Shown here piece after piece: positions 51,940 to 60,195 of a stretch of 64,000 bases of DNA. The DNA lies in the IMG/VR virus record IMGVR_UViG_3300029989_000016, positions 1-64,000 of that record, one strand, 5' to 3'. This DNA comes from a virus. The notes beneath the pieces are model-generated. The model was not told the DNA's origin, made no database searches, and was given only the letters and a program-made list of their open reading frames with translations. The position numbers and the translations under genes are program-made. Position 1 is the first letter of the stretch. Every line of letters begins with the position of its first letter.

Positions 51940-52398
51940 ATGCATACAGTACACAAGTACTCCCTGCCGCACCCGCATCAAGAATCGATCATCCAATGCC
52001 CGGAGGACGGAATCATCACTGCCGTTGCAATTCAGAACGGAGTCCCTTGCCTCTGGATGTGGGTCGATACTAACGCCCCTATCGTTTCCCGCGCATTCCG
52101 TTCGTTCGGCACCGGATGGCCCATCCTGCCGCCCATCGGATTGCTGCCGCACTTCGTAGGCACTTATTTCGAAGAAAGCGAAGCATTCGGCATGAACCTC
52201 GTTTGGCACCTCTTCGAATTCATCGACGCTGCGCCCTTCGATACCATTATCGATCCGCAAAGCGCCGACGATATCGAGCAAGAGAAAGCCGATATCGCCG
52301 CTGATATGCGCCGCGAAATCGTAGAGCCGGACACCGGAGAATCCGACTCAGACCGTGCAATGCGCGTACTGGGCCGTATCAAAGGGGATTCGCAATGA
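51940..52398 (+). CDS. Hypothetical protein
   Basis: The 152-residue protein starts MHTVHKYSLP and opens with a strand-rich domain (IIQCPEDGIITAVAIQNGVPCLWMWVD, GTGWPIL), then an acidic helical end. Similar short proteins occur in many phages next to replication genes. It follows an AGAAAGG site and is first in the long plus-strand operon. Confidence 0.6.
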   Translation: MHTVHKYSLPHPHQESIIQCPEDGIITAVAIQNGVPCLWMWVDTNAPIVSRAFRSFGTGWPILPPIGLLPHFVGTYFEESEAFGMNLVWHLFEFIDAAPFDTIIDPQSADDIEQEKADIAADMRREIVEPDTGESDSDRAMRVLGRIKGDSQ

Positions 52399-52892
52399 AC
52401 GGCAAAGCCGCTAAACGCATCCGCCTCGCTGCCGAACGGCAGAACTATCACGGTGAATGCGCTGGCGAAACCCTGCGCGTAACGTACCGACGACTTAAAT
52501 CGGAATACCTGGCATCGCCTTACCATGCTCGTAAGTGCTACGGCTGGCCTCACCACTCGCATAAGGTTCGAATCGGCATGGCTCGTGTTCGTGCAGCGGA
52601 AGAAAGCCTGTTCCTGATGCGCAAAGAACGTGCGGCGACTATGGCATACTTCGAACCTACGCCAGCGCAAAACGATGCTGCCGAAAAGTTTTTCGTCCAA
52701 GTGCATTCCGAAATCGATTCCGTTATCGAGCGAACCACAAAGAATATCGCGGACGTTTGCGGCCTCGATCCCGAAGTATTGAAGGGCGCAGTAGACGCGC
52801 CTGGCCGGGTCAAGGCGAGCGATTACGTCATCGTGCAAGTCGAATCCAGCGAGCCTATCAAGTACGTAACCGGCTTTGCCAAGTTAATCTAA
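52395..52892 (+). CDS. Hypothetical protein
   Basis: The 165-residue protein is basic and helical in the first half (RIRLAAERQNYHGE, RYRRLKSEYLAS-like), with a mixed second half. It overlaps the previous gene by 4 bases. No family recognised. Confidence 0.55.
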   Translation: MNGKAAKRIRLAAERQNYHGECAGETLRVTYRRLKSEYLASPYHARKCYGWPHHSHKVRIGMARVRAAEESLFLMRKERAATMAYFEPTPAQNDAAEKFFVQVHSEIDSVIERTTKNIADVCGLDPEVLKGAVDAPGRVKASDYVIVQVESSEPIKYVTGFAKLI

Positions 52893-52904
52893 GGACAAAA
52901 TACC

Positions 52905-53987
52905 ATGTTTGCAAAATACTACAATCTTTCCATCACACGAAACTACGTCAACGCTTGGGGTATCGGCGAAGCCTGCCGCGAAGTAATCCAGAACGCCCTC
53001 GATAGCGCATCGCCGTTCGTCTTCGAATTCATCCGCTCCGAAGACGGTAACGAGTTCACTTTGCGCCTGCGCTCCGAGTTCTCTGAATTGTCGCCTAAAA
53101 CATTGCTCCTGGGCGCTTCCAGTAAGCAGGACGACCCGGACTCTATCGGCTCCTTCGGCGAGGGCTACAAGATCGCCCTTCTCGTGCTTACGCGGCTTGG
53201 CAAGCGTGTCGAAATCTGGAACGGAAAATTGCTGTGGACGCCGCGCTTTCGCATGGACAAGACTTTCGGCGAGGAAGTTCTGGCTATCGAGGAAGAAAAG
53301 CTGGACTTCCAGCATACCGGCCTGACGTATAATATCCATGGCCTTACTGAATCGGAAGTCGAATTGATTCGCATGTCCTGCCTGAAAATGCAGTCGGATA
53401 TCGGCGAAGTGCGCCGCGTCGCCAAGGGCGAAATTCTGGTCAATCGCCCCGGCATGCTGTATGTCGGTAGTCTGTTCGTTTGCGATACTGGTCTGGACTT
53501 CGGATATAATATTAAACCGGAATTCATCAAGTTAGAGCGCGACCGTCAGACGGTTTCCGACTGGGATTTGAAGCTTCTGACGAAGGATATGCACATCGAA
53601 TACGGCGACTTCAAAGAGCTTTCCGAACTTGTTAGCCGCGAATCGCCGGATACGGAATATGTGCGGTATGGCAGTAATTCGCTGGTGAAAGAAGCGTGTT
53701 ACCAACACTTCATCGCGGCGCATCCCGGCAAGGTGATCGCCGCGAACGATAAGGAATTGCAGGAACTGGTAAAGCGCGGAATGACGGTGTACGTGGGCGG
53801 ATCGTCCTACTACTCGCAAGTGTCGCAATCCGCGTCTTACCTTGCTAACGTTCCGAAGCTGCCGCCAGCTGCTAAACCGTCGCTCGTTCTGGAAGAGTTC
53901 CTGAAGAATAACCGTAAATATCTGGATCGCGTCGGCATCGTAGCGTTCAAGGAACTTATCAACAAGTCGCAAGACTGGAAAGCATAA
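52905..53987 (+). CDS. GHKL-type ATPase
   Basis: The 360-residue protein has a Bergerat ATP-binding fold: EVIQNALDS with E26 and N30, and SIGSFGEGYK (80-89) as the ATP lid. The DxGxG motif between them is absent; LRLRSEFSEL stands in its place, so ATP binding may be altered. The later part holds no known domain. Relatives include HSP90, MutL, topoisomerase subunits and T4 rIIA. It lies one base before a helicase gene; a role in DNA handling or host control is possible. Confidence 0.7.
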   Translation: MFAKYYNLSITRNYVNAWGIGEACREVIQNALDSASPFVFEFIRSEDGNEFTLRLRSEFSELSPKTLLLGASSKQDDPDSIGSFGEGYKIALLVLTRLGKRVEIWNGKLLWTPRFRMDKTFGEEVLAIEEEKLDFQHTGLTYNIHGLTESEVELIRMSCLKMQSDIGEVRRVAKGEILVNRPGMLYVGSLFVCDTGLDFGYNIKPEFIKLERDRQTVSDWDLKLLTKDMHIEYGDFKELSELVSRESPDTEYVRYGSNSLVKEACYQHFIAAHPGKVIAANDKELQELVKRGMTVYVGGSSYYSQVSQSASYLANVPKLPPAAKPSLVLEEFLKNNRKYLDRVGIVAFKELINKSQDWKA

Positions 53988-53988
53988 A

Positions 53989-55164
53989 ATGGCCGCAACC
54001 GCAAAAGACTACACCCCGAAAGGGGCTAAGTTCCCTTTCAACTGGCAGCAAAACGAGGCCATCGGAATCGTCATCGACTGGTTCCATTCTTGGCAGGCTG
54101 GCAATCGCCGCAAGCAATGCTTTTTCTTGGCAGGCTTCGCTGGTACTGGTAAAACGTCGGTAGCCCTTACCATTTCGACTCTGTGCGTTCCGCCGCATCG
54201 CGTCGTCTATATCGCCCCTACCGGCAAGGCCGCAAGTCGTCTGCGCCAGAAAGGATGCGCTAACGCCAAGACCATACACCAGCTTATCTACAACGTTCGC
54301 GGCGAAGACGACGACGGCGAGCCTATCTTTATTGGCAAGGGTTCGATTGACGAGCGCCCTTTGCTTATCATTATGGACGAGGCATCCATGGTGGGCGAGT
54401 ACGATCTGGAAAAACTGTTACAGCACGGCGTTCCCGTTCTAGCGCTGGGCGACTGGGGGCAGGTAAAGCCAGTAAAGGCCGTTGCGCACTTCACTAAAGA
54501 GCGTGCCGACTATACGCTGACCGAAATCGAGCGCACCGATAAGGATTCCAACATCGTTCGCGGCTCCATGTTCGTGCGCGAAGGTAAGCGCTTGCCTCTG
54601 GTGGAGTACGCAGACGTGCAGGTGCGCGACGGCATGCCTACTGATGCGGAATTGATCGCGCACTCTGGCGAAGATAGCCAGATTATCTGCGCCTTCAATA
54701 AGACGCGCACGGCCATTAACGCCCGCGTCCGCAAGCTGCTTGGATATGAAGGCCACCTGCCTGCCATCGGCGAGAAAATACTCTGCAAGTGCAACCAGCA
54801 CGGTCACGGCTTCATGAACGGAGAGCAAGGCATCGTTCTGGAGTATCTGGAACTGGCCGACTACGAGCGCGAAGACGACGACGAGACTGGCATTATGGTT
54901 AAACTGCGCTCGCTGACTGACGGCAAGACGATTACGGTTAAGTTCAATCCTATGTCGTTCTCTACCGACGAATTGACGCGCAATATCGCGTACAAGTCGC
55001 AGGGCGGTTTCGATTACGGGCATTGCTTGACTATCCACGCTTCGCAGGGTTCGGAGTGGGATAACGTCCTGGTGATCGAAGAGGCCATACGCGGCAGCTA
55101 TGCCGAATCCATCTACACGGCAATTACCCGTGCAATCAAAAACATGCTGATGCGAAGGGCATAA
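53989..55164 (+). CDS. SF1B helicase, RecD2/Dda-like
   Basis: The 391-residue protein has a Q-motif (FNWQQNEAI, 17-25), Walker A GFAGTGKT (49-56), motif Ia APTGKAA (76-82), Walker B LLIIMDEASM (125-134), motif III ALGDWGQV, an OB/SH3-like insertion, then GHCLTIHASQGSEWD and YTAITRA. This is the form of 5'-3' helicases such as T4 Dda, which act at replication start and in fork restart. It follows the GHKL gene with a one-base gap. Confidence 0.9.
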   Translation: MAATAKDYTPKGAKFPFNWQQNEAIGIVIDWFHSWQAGNRRKQCFFLAGFAGTGKTSVALTISTLCVPPHRVVYIAPTGKAASRLRQKGCANAKTIHQLIYNVRGEDDDGEPIFIGKGSIDERPLLIIMDEASMVGEYDLEKLLQHGVPVLALGDWGQVKPVKAVAHFTKERADYTLTEIERTDKDSNIVRGSMFVREGKRLPLVEYADVQVRDGMPTDAELIAHSGEDSQIICAFNKTRTAINARVRKLLGYEGHLPAIGEKILCKCNQHGHGFMNGEQGIVLEYLELADYEREDDDETGIMVKLRSLTDGKTITVKFNPMSFSTDELTRNIAYKSQGGFDYGHCLTIHASQGSEWDNVLVIEEAIRGSYAESIYTAITRAIKNMLMRRA

Positions 55165-55165
55165 T

Positions 55166-55492
55166 ATGAGCAAAATCAACGCAATCGCCGCCGAATATTT
55201 TGGGGCAGGTTCCGACTACACCGCGCCCGGCAAACGCATCAAGCGCCGCACGATTACCGGGCCGCGCAACCACCCGAAGCCCGAAGCGGCATTGCCCGCC
55301 GTCCCTGCAATGTCGGAAGTGCAGGCGCTTTTCGAAGAGTGGGCCGCTCGGGACGAATACTGGATGAAGCTTGCGCCGCAGGGCGTGGGCATGACGTACA
55401 TTTCGCAAATTACCGAAGGGGCATACCGTGGATTCGTTGCGGCGATGGAAATGGGCAAAGAAGCTTTTCAGATTCAATTTAATAAGGGGTAA
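55166..55492 (+). CDS. Hypothetical protein
   Basis: The 108-residue protein has a basic front (KRIKRRTITGPRNHPK) and a helical end (EVQALFEEWAARDEYW, EGAYRGFVAAMEMG). It lies between helicase and the gene at 55497, one base after the helicase stop. Confidence 0.55.
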   Translation: MSKINAIAAEYFGAGSDYTAPGKRIKRRTITGPRNHPKPEAALPAVPAMSEVQALFEEWAARDEYWMKLAPQGVGMTYISQITEGAYRGFVAAMEMGKEAFQIQFNKG

Positions 55493-55496
55493 TATA

Positions 55497-56513
55497 ATGC
55501 CGCACGATTTAGTAGCAAAAGTTCCAGAGATTAACCGCGACTCTTCGCAGTTCGCGCAATTGACCAGCAAGGCGATGCTGGAAATTGTCGATGCGATGGG
55601 CCTGGGCGCAGTCATTACGAGCGTGGACGAACTGTCCATAGTCGTTAGCGGCGTTAAAGACTTGCTGGAAGGGCAGAAGATCGCAATCCAAGAGCGTATG
55701 CAGCGACTGGAAGACGACAAGAAATTCATTAACGAAACCCGCGACGCGCAATCTCTGCGCGCCCGTCTTCTTAACGCATTCGGCGGCGATCCCGAATTAC
55801 CCATCACCAACGACGCTCTAATTAAGCAAGCCCTGAAGCTTTCGAATCAGGCCGAGCAAGGGATAGTTCACGGCAATACTGTATCGGAAGTCCAGAAGGC
55901 TCTGGGCTTTAATGCGCCGGGATTTTACGATCCGTCGCTGATCGTTATGCAGGTAAAGAAGCGCCACGACGACCTGGAATCGCTGCGCAAAGTCCTTAAC
56001 GAGTGCCAAGCCATTTCCATCGCCGAACACATTAAGATCGTTCGGCAGCGCGACGCCTTCGGTAACATTCTTACCGACTATATCCATAGCGCGGCTATCC
56101 GGGACGTAATGGCCGAACGTGAGAAGCAAGTCACCGTAAAGGGCTATACTGCCCGGCAAGACGACGCATACGGGCAAGGCGTCCTTTCCACCAGCGCAGC
56201 GGCATACGCAAGCCCTTCGCTTTACGAATTCGCATGGGCATTCAGACCCGACTCGTTTAAGCCTTCGGACGATCCGCGCCGCAACTGGGTTAAGGCGTGC
56301 GCAATGCTTATTGCCGAAATCGAGAAATACGACCGGTCGCAGGCAGTAAAGCCTAAGGCGGCAGCAACGCCCAGCGAGGACGCGCTAGGCCCGACGCAAC
56401 CGACCGCCGCGCAGTTACGGGAGGCCGACCGCAATGCAGGCGCTACGGGCCGCGCAGGACGCGATAAACGTTGGGCGCAGCGCGACGGCATGACCCGTCC
56501 AGAAGAGCAATAA
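55497..56513 (+). CDS. Hypothetical protein
   Basis: The start at ATG 55497 behind AAGGGG gives 338 residues. It is mostly helical, with a charged coiled-coil-like stretch (about 50-100) and a disordered K/A/Q-rich end. No family recognised. It is the last gene before a promoter-terminated gap. Confidence 0.55.
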   Translation: MPHDLVAKVPEINRDSSQFAQLTSKAMLEIVDAMGLGAVITSVDELSIVVSGVKDLLEGQKIAIQERMQRLEDDKKFINETRDAQSLRARLLNAFGGDPELPITNDALIKQALKLSNQAEQGIVHGNTVSEVQKALGFNAPGFYDPSLIVMQVKKRHDDLESLRKVLNECQAISIAEHIKIVRQRDAFGNILTDYIHSAAIRDVMAEREKQVTVKGYTARQDDAYGQGVLSTSAAAYASPSLYEFAWAFRPDSFKPSDDPRRNWVKACAMLIAEIEKYDRSQAVKPKAAATPSEDALGPTQPTAAQLREADRNAGATGRAGRDKRWAQRDGMTRPEEQ

Positions 56514-56553
56514 ATTACGGCCATAAATAATACGTAAAAATGCCCTGATTCTA

Positions 56554-56582
56554 TTTACTTAGCGCTTCGATCAGTGCATAAT
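56554..56582 (+). promoter_or_regulatory. Sigma70-like promoter
   Basis: TTTACT, 17 bases and CATAAT precede the Lys/Ala-rich gene. A second TATAAT lies at about 56616-56621 without a proper -35 box. Confidence 0.65.
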
Positions 56583-56640
56583 ATCTTCAGTTGCACGAAA
56601 CAACGAATTAAATTCTTATAATCTAAAAGGACATAAAATT

Positions 56641-57579
56641 ATGAACACTCAAGAAAATGCTGTCGGCGGTACGAACACCCTGAACCCTGCCATCCCTACC
56701 GACGCGCAAATCGCCGCCAAAGAAAAGGCCGACAAAAAAGCTGCCGACGCGCAAGCCAAGCTGGACAAAAAAGCCGCTGAAGACCTGATCAAAGCCGACA
56801 AAAAAGCTGCCGACGACCTGGCAAAAGCCGAAAAAGCAGCCGTCGCATTGCAGGCCAAAGCCGACGCCAAAGCGCTGAAGGATGCCGAAAAAGCCAAAAA
56901 ACTGGCCGACGCTGCCGCGCTGAAAGCGAAAGACGCCGAAGAAAACGCTGGCGCCATCGCCGAAGCCAAGGCCAAAAAAGAGGCAGACGCCGCCGCCGCG
57001 AAGCTGGAAGCGAAAACCAAGAAAGACGCCGATAAAGTCGCCGCAAAAGCCCTGAAAGATGCCGCCAAGGCCGAAAAAGCCGAAACCGCCCTGCGCCTGA
57101 AAAGCGAAGGAAAGACCGCACGCGAAGCCCACCTGGCAAGCGTCGCTAAATCGGTTGCAGAACGCCGCGCAGCTACCGTAACGCCGGGTGGCCGTCGTCC
57201 GAAGGCAACGCATATCGTTCTGAATGCCGACGATTCCGCGCTGTCCGTCCCGCAAAAAGCATCGGTTCGCGGCCATGTGCTGGCCTACATCCGCGAAAAC
57301 TTCGTCGTCGGTGAGCAAGTATGCATCGAAACGATGGGGGCCGATATCGCCGCCGCCGACCTGGCAGCAAGCGCGGCCCGTACCCCGCAAATCCTGTACG
57401 GTTCGGCCCTGCGCCAGTACCTGTCGAAGCTGGAAGAAATGGGCCATATCGATTACGTCGCCGTCGCACCTTCGGAACCGGAATCCCCCGCTTGTGGCGC
57501 ACCGGACGAAACTGGCAACGCTTCGGCTGACCAAGCTGAAGGCCAGACAGTCGGCGAAGAAAGCCCCGAGCAAGCTTAA
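56641..57579 (+). CDS. Lys/Ala-rich coiled-coil protein with C-terminal domain
   Basis: The 312-residue protein has a long run of K, A, D and E (about 25-165: AKEKADKKAADAQAKLDKKA), like TolA or histone H1 tails. A folded domain follows (about 175-275: VPQKASVRGHVLAYIRENFVVGEQV, LRQYLSKLEEMGHIDYV), of winged-helix form, and an acidic end. It has its own promoter and terminator, so it is probably abundant. It might coat or organise phage DNA; this is inference. Confidence 0.6.
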   Translation: MNTQENAVGGTNTLNPAIPTDAQIAAKEKADKKAADAQAKLDKKAAEDLIKADKKAADDLAKAEKAAVALQAKADAKALKDAEKAKKLADAAALKAKDAEENAGAIAEAKAKKEADAAAAKLEAKTKKDADKVAAKALKDAAKAEKAETALRLKSEGKTAREAHLASVAKSVAERRAATVTPGGRRPKATHIVLNADDSALSVPQKASVRGHVLAYIRENFVVGEQVCIETMGADIAAADLAASAARTPQILYGSALRQYLSKLEEMGHIDYVAVAPSEPESPACGAPDETGNASADQAEGQTVGEESPEQA

Positions 57580-57600
57580 TAAGCCAGTAAAATCTCACTA

Positions 57601-57662
57601 GCCGCACAAGCGGCATAGTATAATACCCGTCAAGGCCCAAAGTTCTGACGGGTATTTTTTTT
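57601..57662 (+). terminator. Strong terminator, two hairpins
   Basis: GCCGC-ACAA-GCGGC (57601-57614) is followed by ATACCCGTCA / TGACGGGTAT (57623-57632 with 57646-57655) and eight T. It ends the single-gene unit. Confidence 0.85.
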
Positions 57663-57685
57663 AAACTAAAATAGAAAGTCTCACT

Positions 57686-58645
57686 ATGAAAACGACCATT
57701 ATCGGCGCAGGGCTGGCCGGGCTTATCGCGGCCTGCTATTTTAAGGATGCCGCCATCGTAGAAGCCGGTAAGCGCGCACCATCCCATAAAGCCCTCTTGC
57801 GTTTTCGCGGCGAAGGTGTAAGTGATATGACCGGGATTCCTTTTAAGGAAGTCCGCGTGCATAAAGAAGTCCACTCAGACGACAAGCAGCATGCGCATTG
57901 CGCTATCGCCGATTCGAACCTGTACGCCCGCAAGGTATCCGGCGCAGTCGCCGCCCGCTCCATTCTCGATCTGCGCCCGGTAACGCGCTATATCGCCCCG
58001 GACGACCTGTACGACCAGCTTGCCGACCGGCACGCGTCGCGTATCGAGTGGGAGACTCCCCTGGCCAACATTAACCATTCATATGAGCCGTTGACGCAAT
58101 GGATTAACACCGCCCCTCTGCCCGTTATTATGGACATTTGCGGAATGCCGCCGCTATCCATTGCTCAAACCCAGCATAAGGCAATACGCGTTAATCGCTA
58201 CCTAGTGCCGTGTTGCGACGTTTACCAGACGATGTACTTTCCAGAGCAAGACTTACGGGTCTACCGTGCGTCCATTACCGGCAACCTGCTAATCGTGGAG
58301 TCTATCGATTCCGTCGATCCGTCCGAAGTATTCGTATGGCGAGAAACCCGCGATGAAGAATTGATTCGCGTACTGCAATCGTTCGGCATCGGCGATATGT
58401 TTATGGACTTGCATGTTCTTCCTTCGGTATCGCAAAAGCTGGGCAAGATTACCGACTTGCCGCGAGACCAGCGCGAGGCTATTCTGTACGAGTTGACTAA
58501 CACGCATAACGTCTTCAGCCTGGGCCGCTTTGCCACGTGGCGCAATATCCTGCTGGACGACGTTGTAAGCGATATCGGCAAGGTTGACCGACTTATGCAA
58601 TCTTCGAACTATCACCGCAATCTTTCGATTCGCGGGCGGAAATAA
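57686..58645 (+). CDS. FAD-dependent oxidoreductase-like protein
   Basis: The 319-residue protein begins with a classic dinucleotide fold: IIGAGLAGLIAACYF (GxGxxG at 7-12) and a strand ending in E (IVEAG, 24-28), typical for FAD binding. The remainder has no GD motif that I can place with certainty. In phages such proteins may act in DNA base hypermodification or tRNA modification. The nearby ThyX and the nucleotide-modification-associated gene make a DNA-modification role possible, but no full pathway is seen. Confidence 0.7.
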   Translation: MKTTIIGAGLAGLIAACYFKDAAIVEAGKRAPSHKALLRFRGEGVSDMTGIPFKEVRVHKEVHSDDKQHAHCAIADSNLYARKVSGAVAARSILDLRPVTRYIAPDDLYDQLADRHASRIEWETPLANINHSYEPLTQWINTAPLPVIMDICGMPPLSIAQTQHKAIRVNRYLVPCCDVYQTMYFPEQDLRVYRASITGNLLIVESIDSVDPSEVFVWRETRDEELIRVLQSFGIGDMFMDLHVLPSVSQKLGKITDLPRDQREAILYELTNTHNVFSLGRFATWRNILLDDVVSDIGKVDRLMQSSNYHRNLSIRGRK

Positions 58646-58896
58646 TGCCAGGCGCGATCCGTTCGAAGCGCCGCAAGTATGGCGGGAAAATATATGATCT
58701 GGTTCGATCCGATTTAGTATCCATCGGCGAAGTTATCAGATATAATCCTACAAACTGGGGCTTGCGTATTGACCGCATTTACTGGCGCGATGGCGAACCT
58801 AACCGAGTGTCTGGCGGTATGGTAGGGCCGCGCTGCTATAGTTTGGCGCAGGCAGTCATAATGATGAACCGAATTGCGAAAGAACTTAAATTATGA
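58645..58896 (+). CDS. Small basic protein
   Basis: The 83-residue product (MPGAIRSKRRKYGGKIYDLV) is basic, with a strand-rich centre and a helical end. One-base and 4-base overlaps link it to both neighbours. No motif. Confidence 0.55.
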   Translation: MPGAIRSKRRKYGGKIYDLVRSDLVSIGEVIRYNPTNWGLRIDRIYWRDGEPNRVSGGMVGPRCYSLAQAVIMMNRIAKELKL

Positions 58897-59345
58897 AAAC
58901 CGAACCAATATCAATCCATAGCATGGACGACGCAAAGAACGGATTGCGCAAGACGGCAGTTTTCGAAATGCGCGTTGACCGTCCAGGCTTCGAAATCGTT
59001 TTGAGGCACAAAGAGAATACCGTAACGCTGCCCGGCGACGTTCGCGTGGTAAGTGGTGACGTGCTTATCGTGCGCGAGTATATGCCTGCTGCTCCTCACC
59101 GTTCGTCGCTCCCACGCGTGCCTGGACGCCATAAATATATCGGCGACACTCCACCCGGAATCCCCGGCATCGAACCGAACTACTCAGGCCGCATTTCCGT
59201 GCGACGTATCCAGAAAGTAACCGCATACGGCGATGACTGTATTGCCGTAGTAATCGGCCCTGCATACCATTCCACGATCAGCCAGATTGCCCGCGACGGC
59301 TTCGCAATGCGCGTGTTCAAATTCATTCGTCGCGCTTGGAATTAA
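58893..59345 (+). CDS. Hypothetical protein
   Basis: The 150-residue, strand-rich protein (VRVVSGDVLIVREYMP, ISVRRIQKVTAYGDDCIAVVIGP) may be a small beta barrel. It ends in a basic, aromatic helix. No family recognised. Confidence 0.55.
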   Translation: MKTEPISIHSMDDAKNGLRKTAVFEMRVDRPGFEIVLRHKENTVTLPGDVRVVSGDVLIVREYMPAAPHRSSLPRVPGRHKYIGDTPPGIPGIEPNYSGRISVRRIQKVTAYGDDCIAVVIGPAYHSTISQIARDGFAMRVFKFIRRAWN

Positions 59346-59409
59346 TCGCTTGCTTCCATAGTGAACAGGCCCCATAATAATGCTTTACCATCTTAGAAAG
59401 ACATAGAAT

Positions 59410-60177
59410 ATGCAAGTCAGAATCCTCGCCAGCACTCCGAACGCGCTGGACATTTTACTCGGCACGAAGTCAGCCCGTATGCGCGGCGCTGATCCTGCGA
59501 CTATGACTGAAGCGGAAAAGCAAGACCATTACCGCTACATGCTCGACACCATCAAAAGCCCTTTCGAATTCGTGGACTACATTTTCGAAATCAGCGGCGT
59601 CAGCAAGAACTTTACGCATCAACTCGTGCGAACCCGTACCGGCGCATACCAGCAAGAGACTAGCCGCGCCCTGGACATGTCGGACTGCGAAACGATTACG
59701 CCGGAAGGACTGGAAGGGCGGGCGCTGGAACTGTTCCTGGACGGCGTGGCCGACGCAAATTGCAACTATGCGAACCTGATCGCGGCTGGCGCTCAACTGC
59801 AAGACGCCCGCGCAATCCTGCCTTCGAATATGGCAACCAAAATCCAAGCAAAGTTCAACCTGCGCACTCTGAGCGAGACGGCAAAGAATCGGCTTTGCAC
59901 CCGTACCGCAGGCGAGTATCAGAACGTATTCCGCCTTATGCGCGCTGCCGTCCTTGAACTGCATCCGTGGGCCGATTCGCTCCTGCAAGTCGCTTGCGTG
60001 GCCACCGGGCAATGCGCTTTCCCGCGTCATGCGATGCCGACCGAAGATAAGCCGGGCTGTACGTTCTGGCGTCCGTGGATGGACTTGCGCGACGAAAAGG
60101 ACGAACTTCGAAAAGTATTCTGGGCAACTGACTTGACCACGAATAACCCTATTGCCAATAACGGCAAGTCCATTTAA
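59410..60177 (+). CDS. thyX: Flavin-dependent thymidylate synthase
   Basis: The 255-residue enzyme makes dTMP from dUMP with FAD and methylene-tetrahydrofolate. The ThyX region is QLVRTRTGAYQQETSR (71-86); the usual RHRxxxxNExS is here RTR with Q-Q-E-T, so the family's His, Asn-Glu and Ser are changed, as in other divergent phage forms. Later LQDARAILPSNMATKIQAKFNLRTL and RLCTRTAGEYQNVFRLM are typical. It has an AGAAAGA site and leads into the HAD gene. Confidence 0.85.
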   Translation: MQVRILASTPNALDILLGTKSARMRGADPATMTEAEKQDHYRYMLDTIKSPFEFVDYIFEISGVSKNFTHQLVRTRTGAYQQETSRALDMSDCETITPEGLEGRALELFLDGVADANCNYANLIAAGAQLQDARAILPSNMATKIQAKFNLRTLSETAKNRLCTRTAGEYQNVFRLMRAAVLELHPWADSLLQVACVATGQCAFPRHAMPTEDKPGCTFWRPWMDLRDEKDELRKVFWATDLTTNNPIANNGKSI

Positions 60178-60195
60178 CTAAAGAAGGAAACCACT

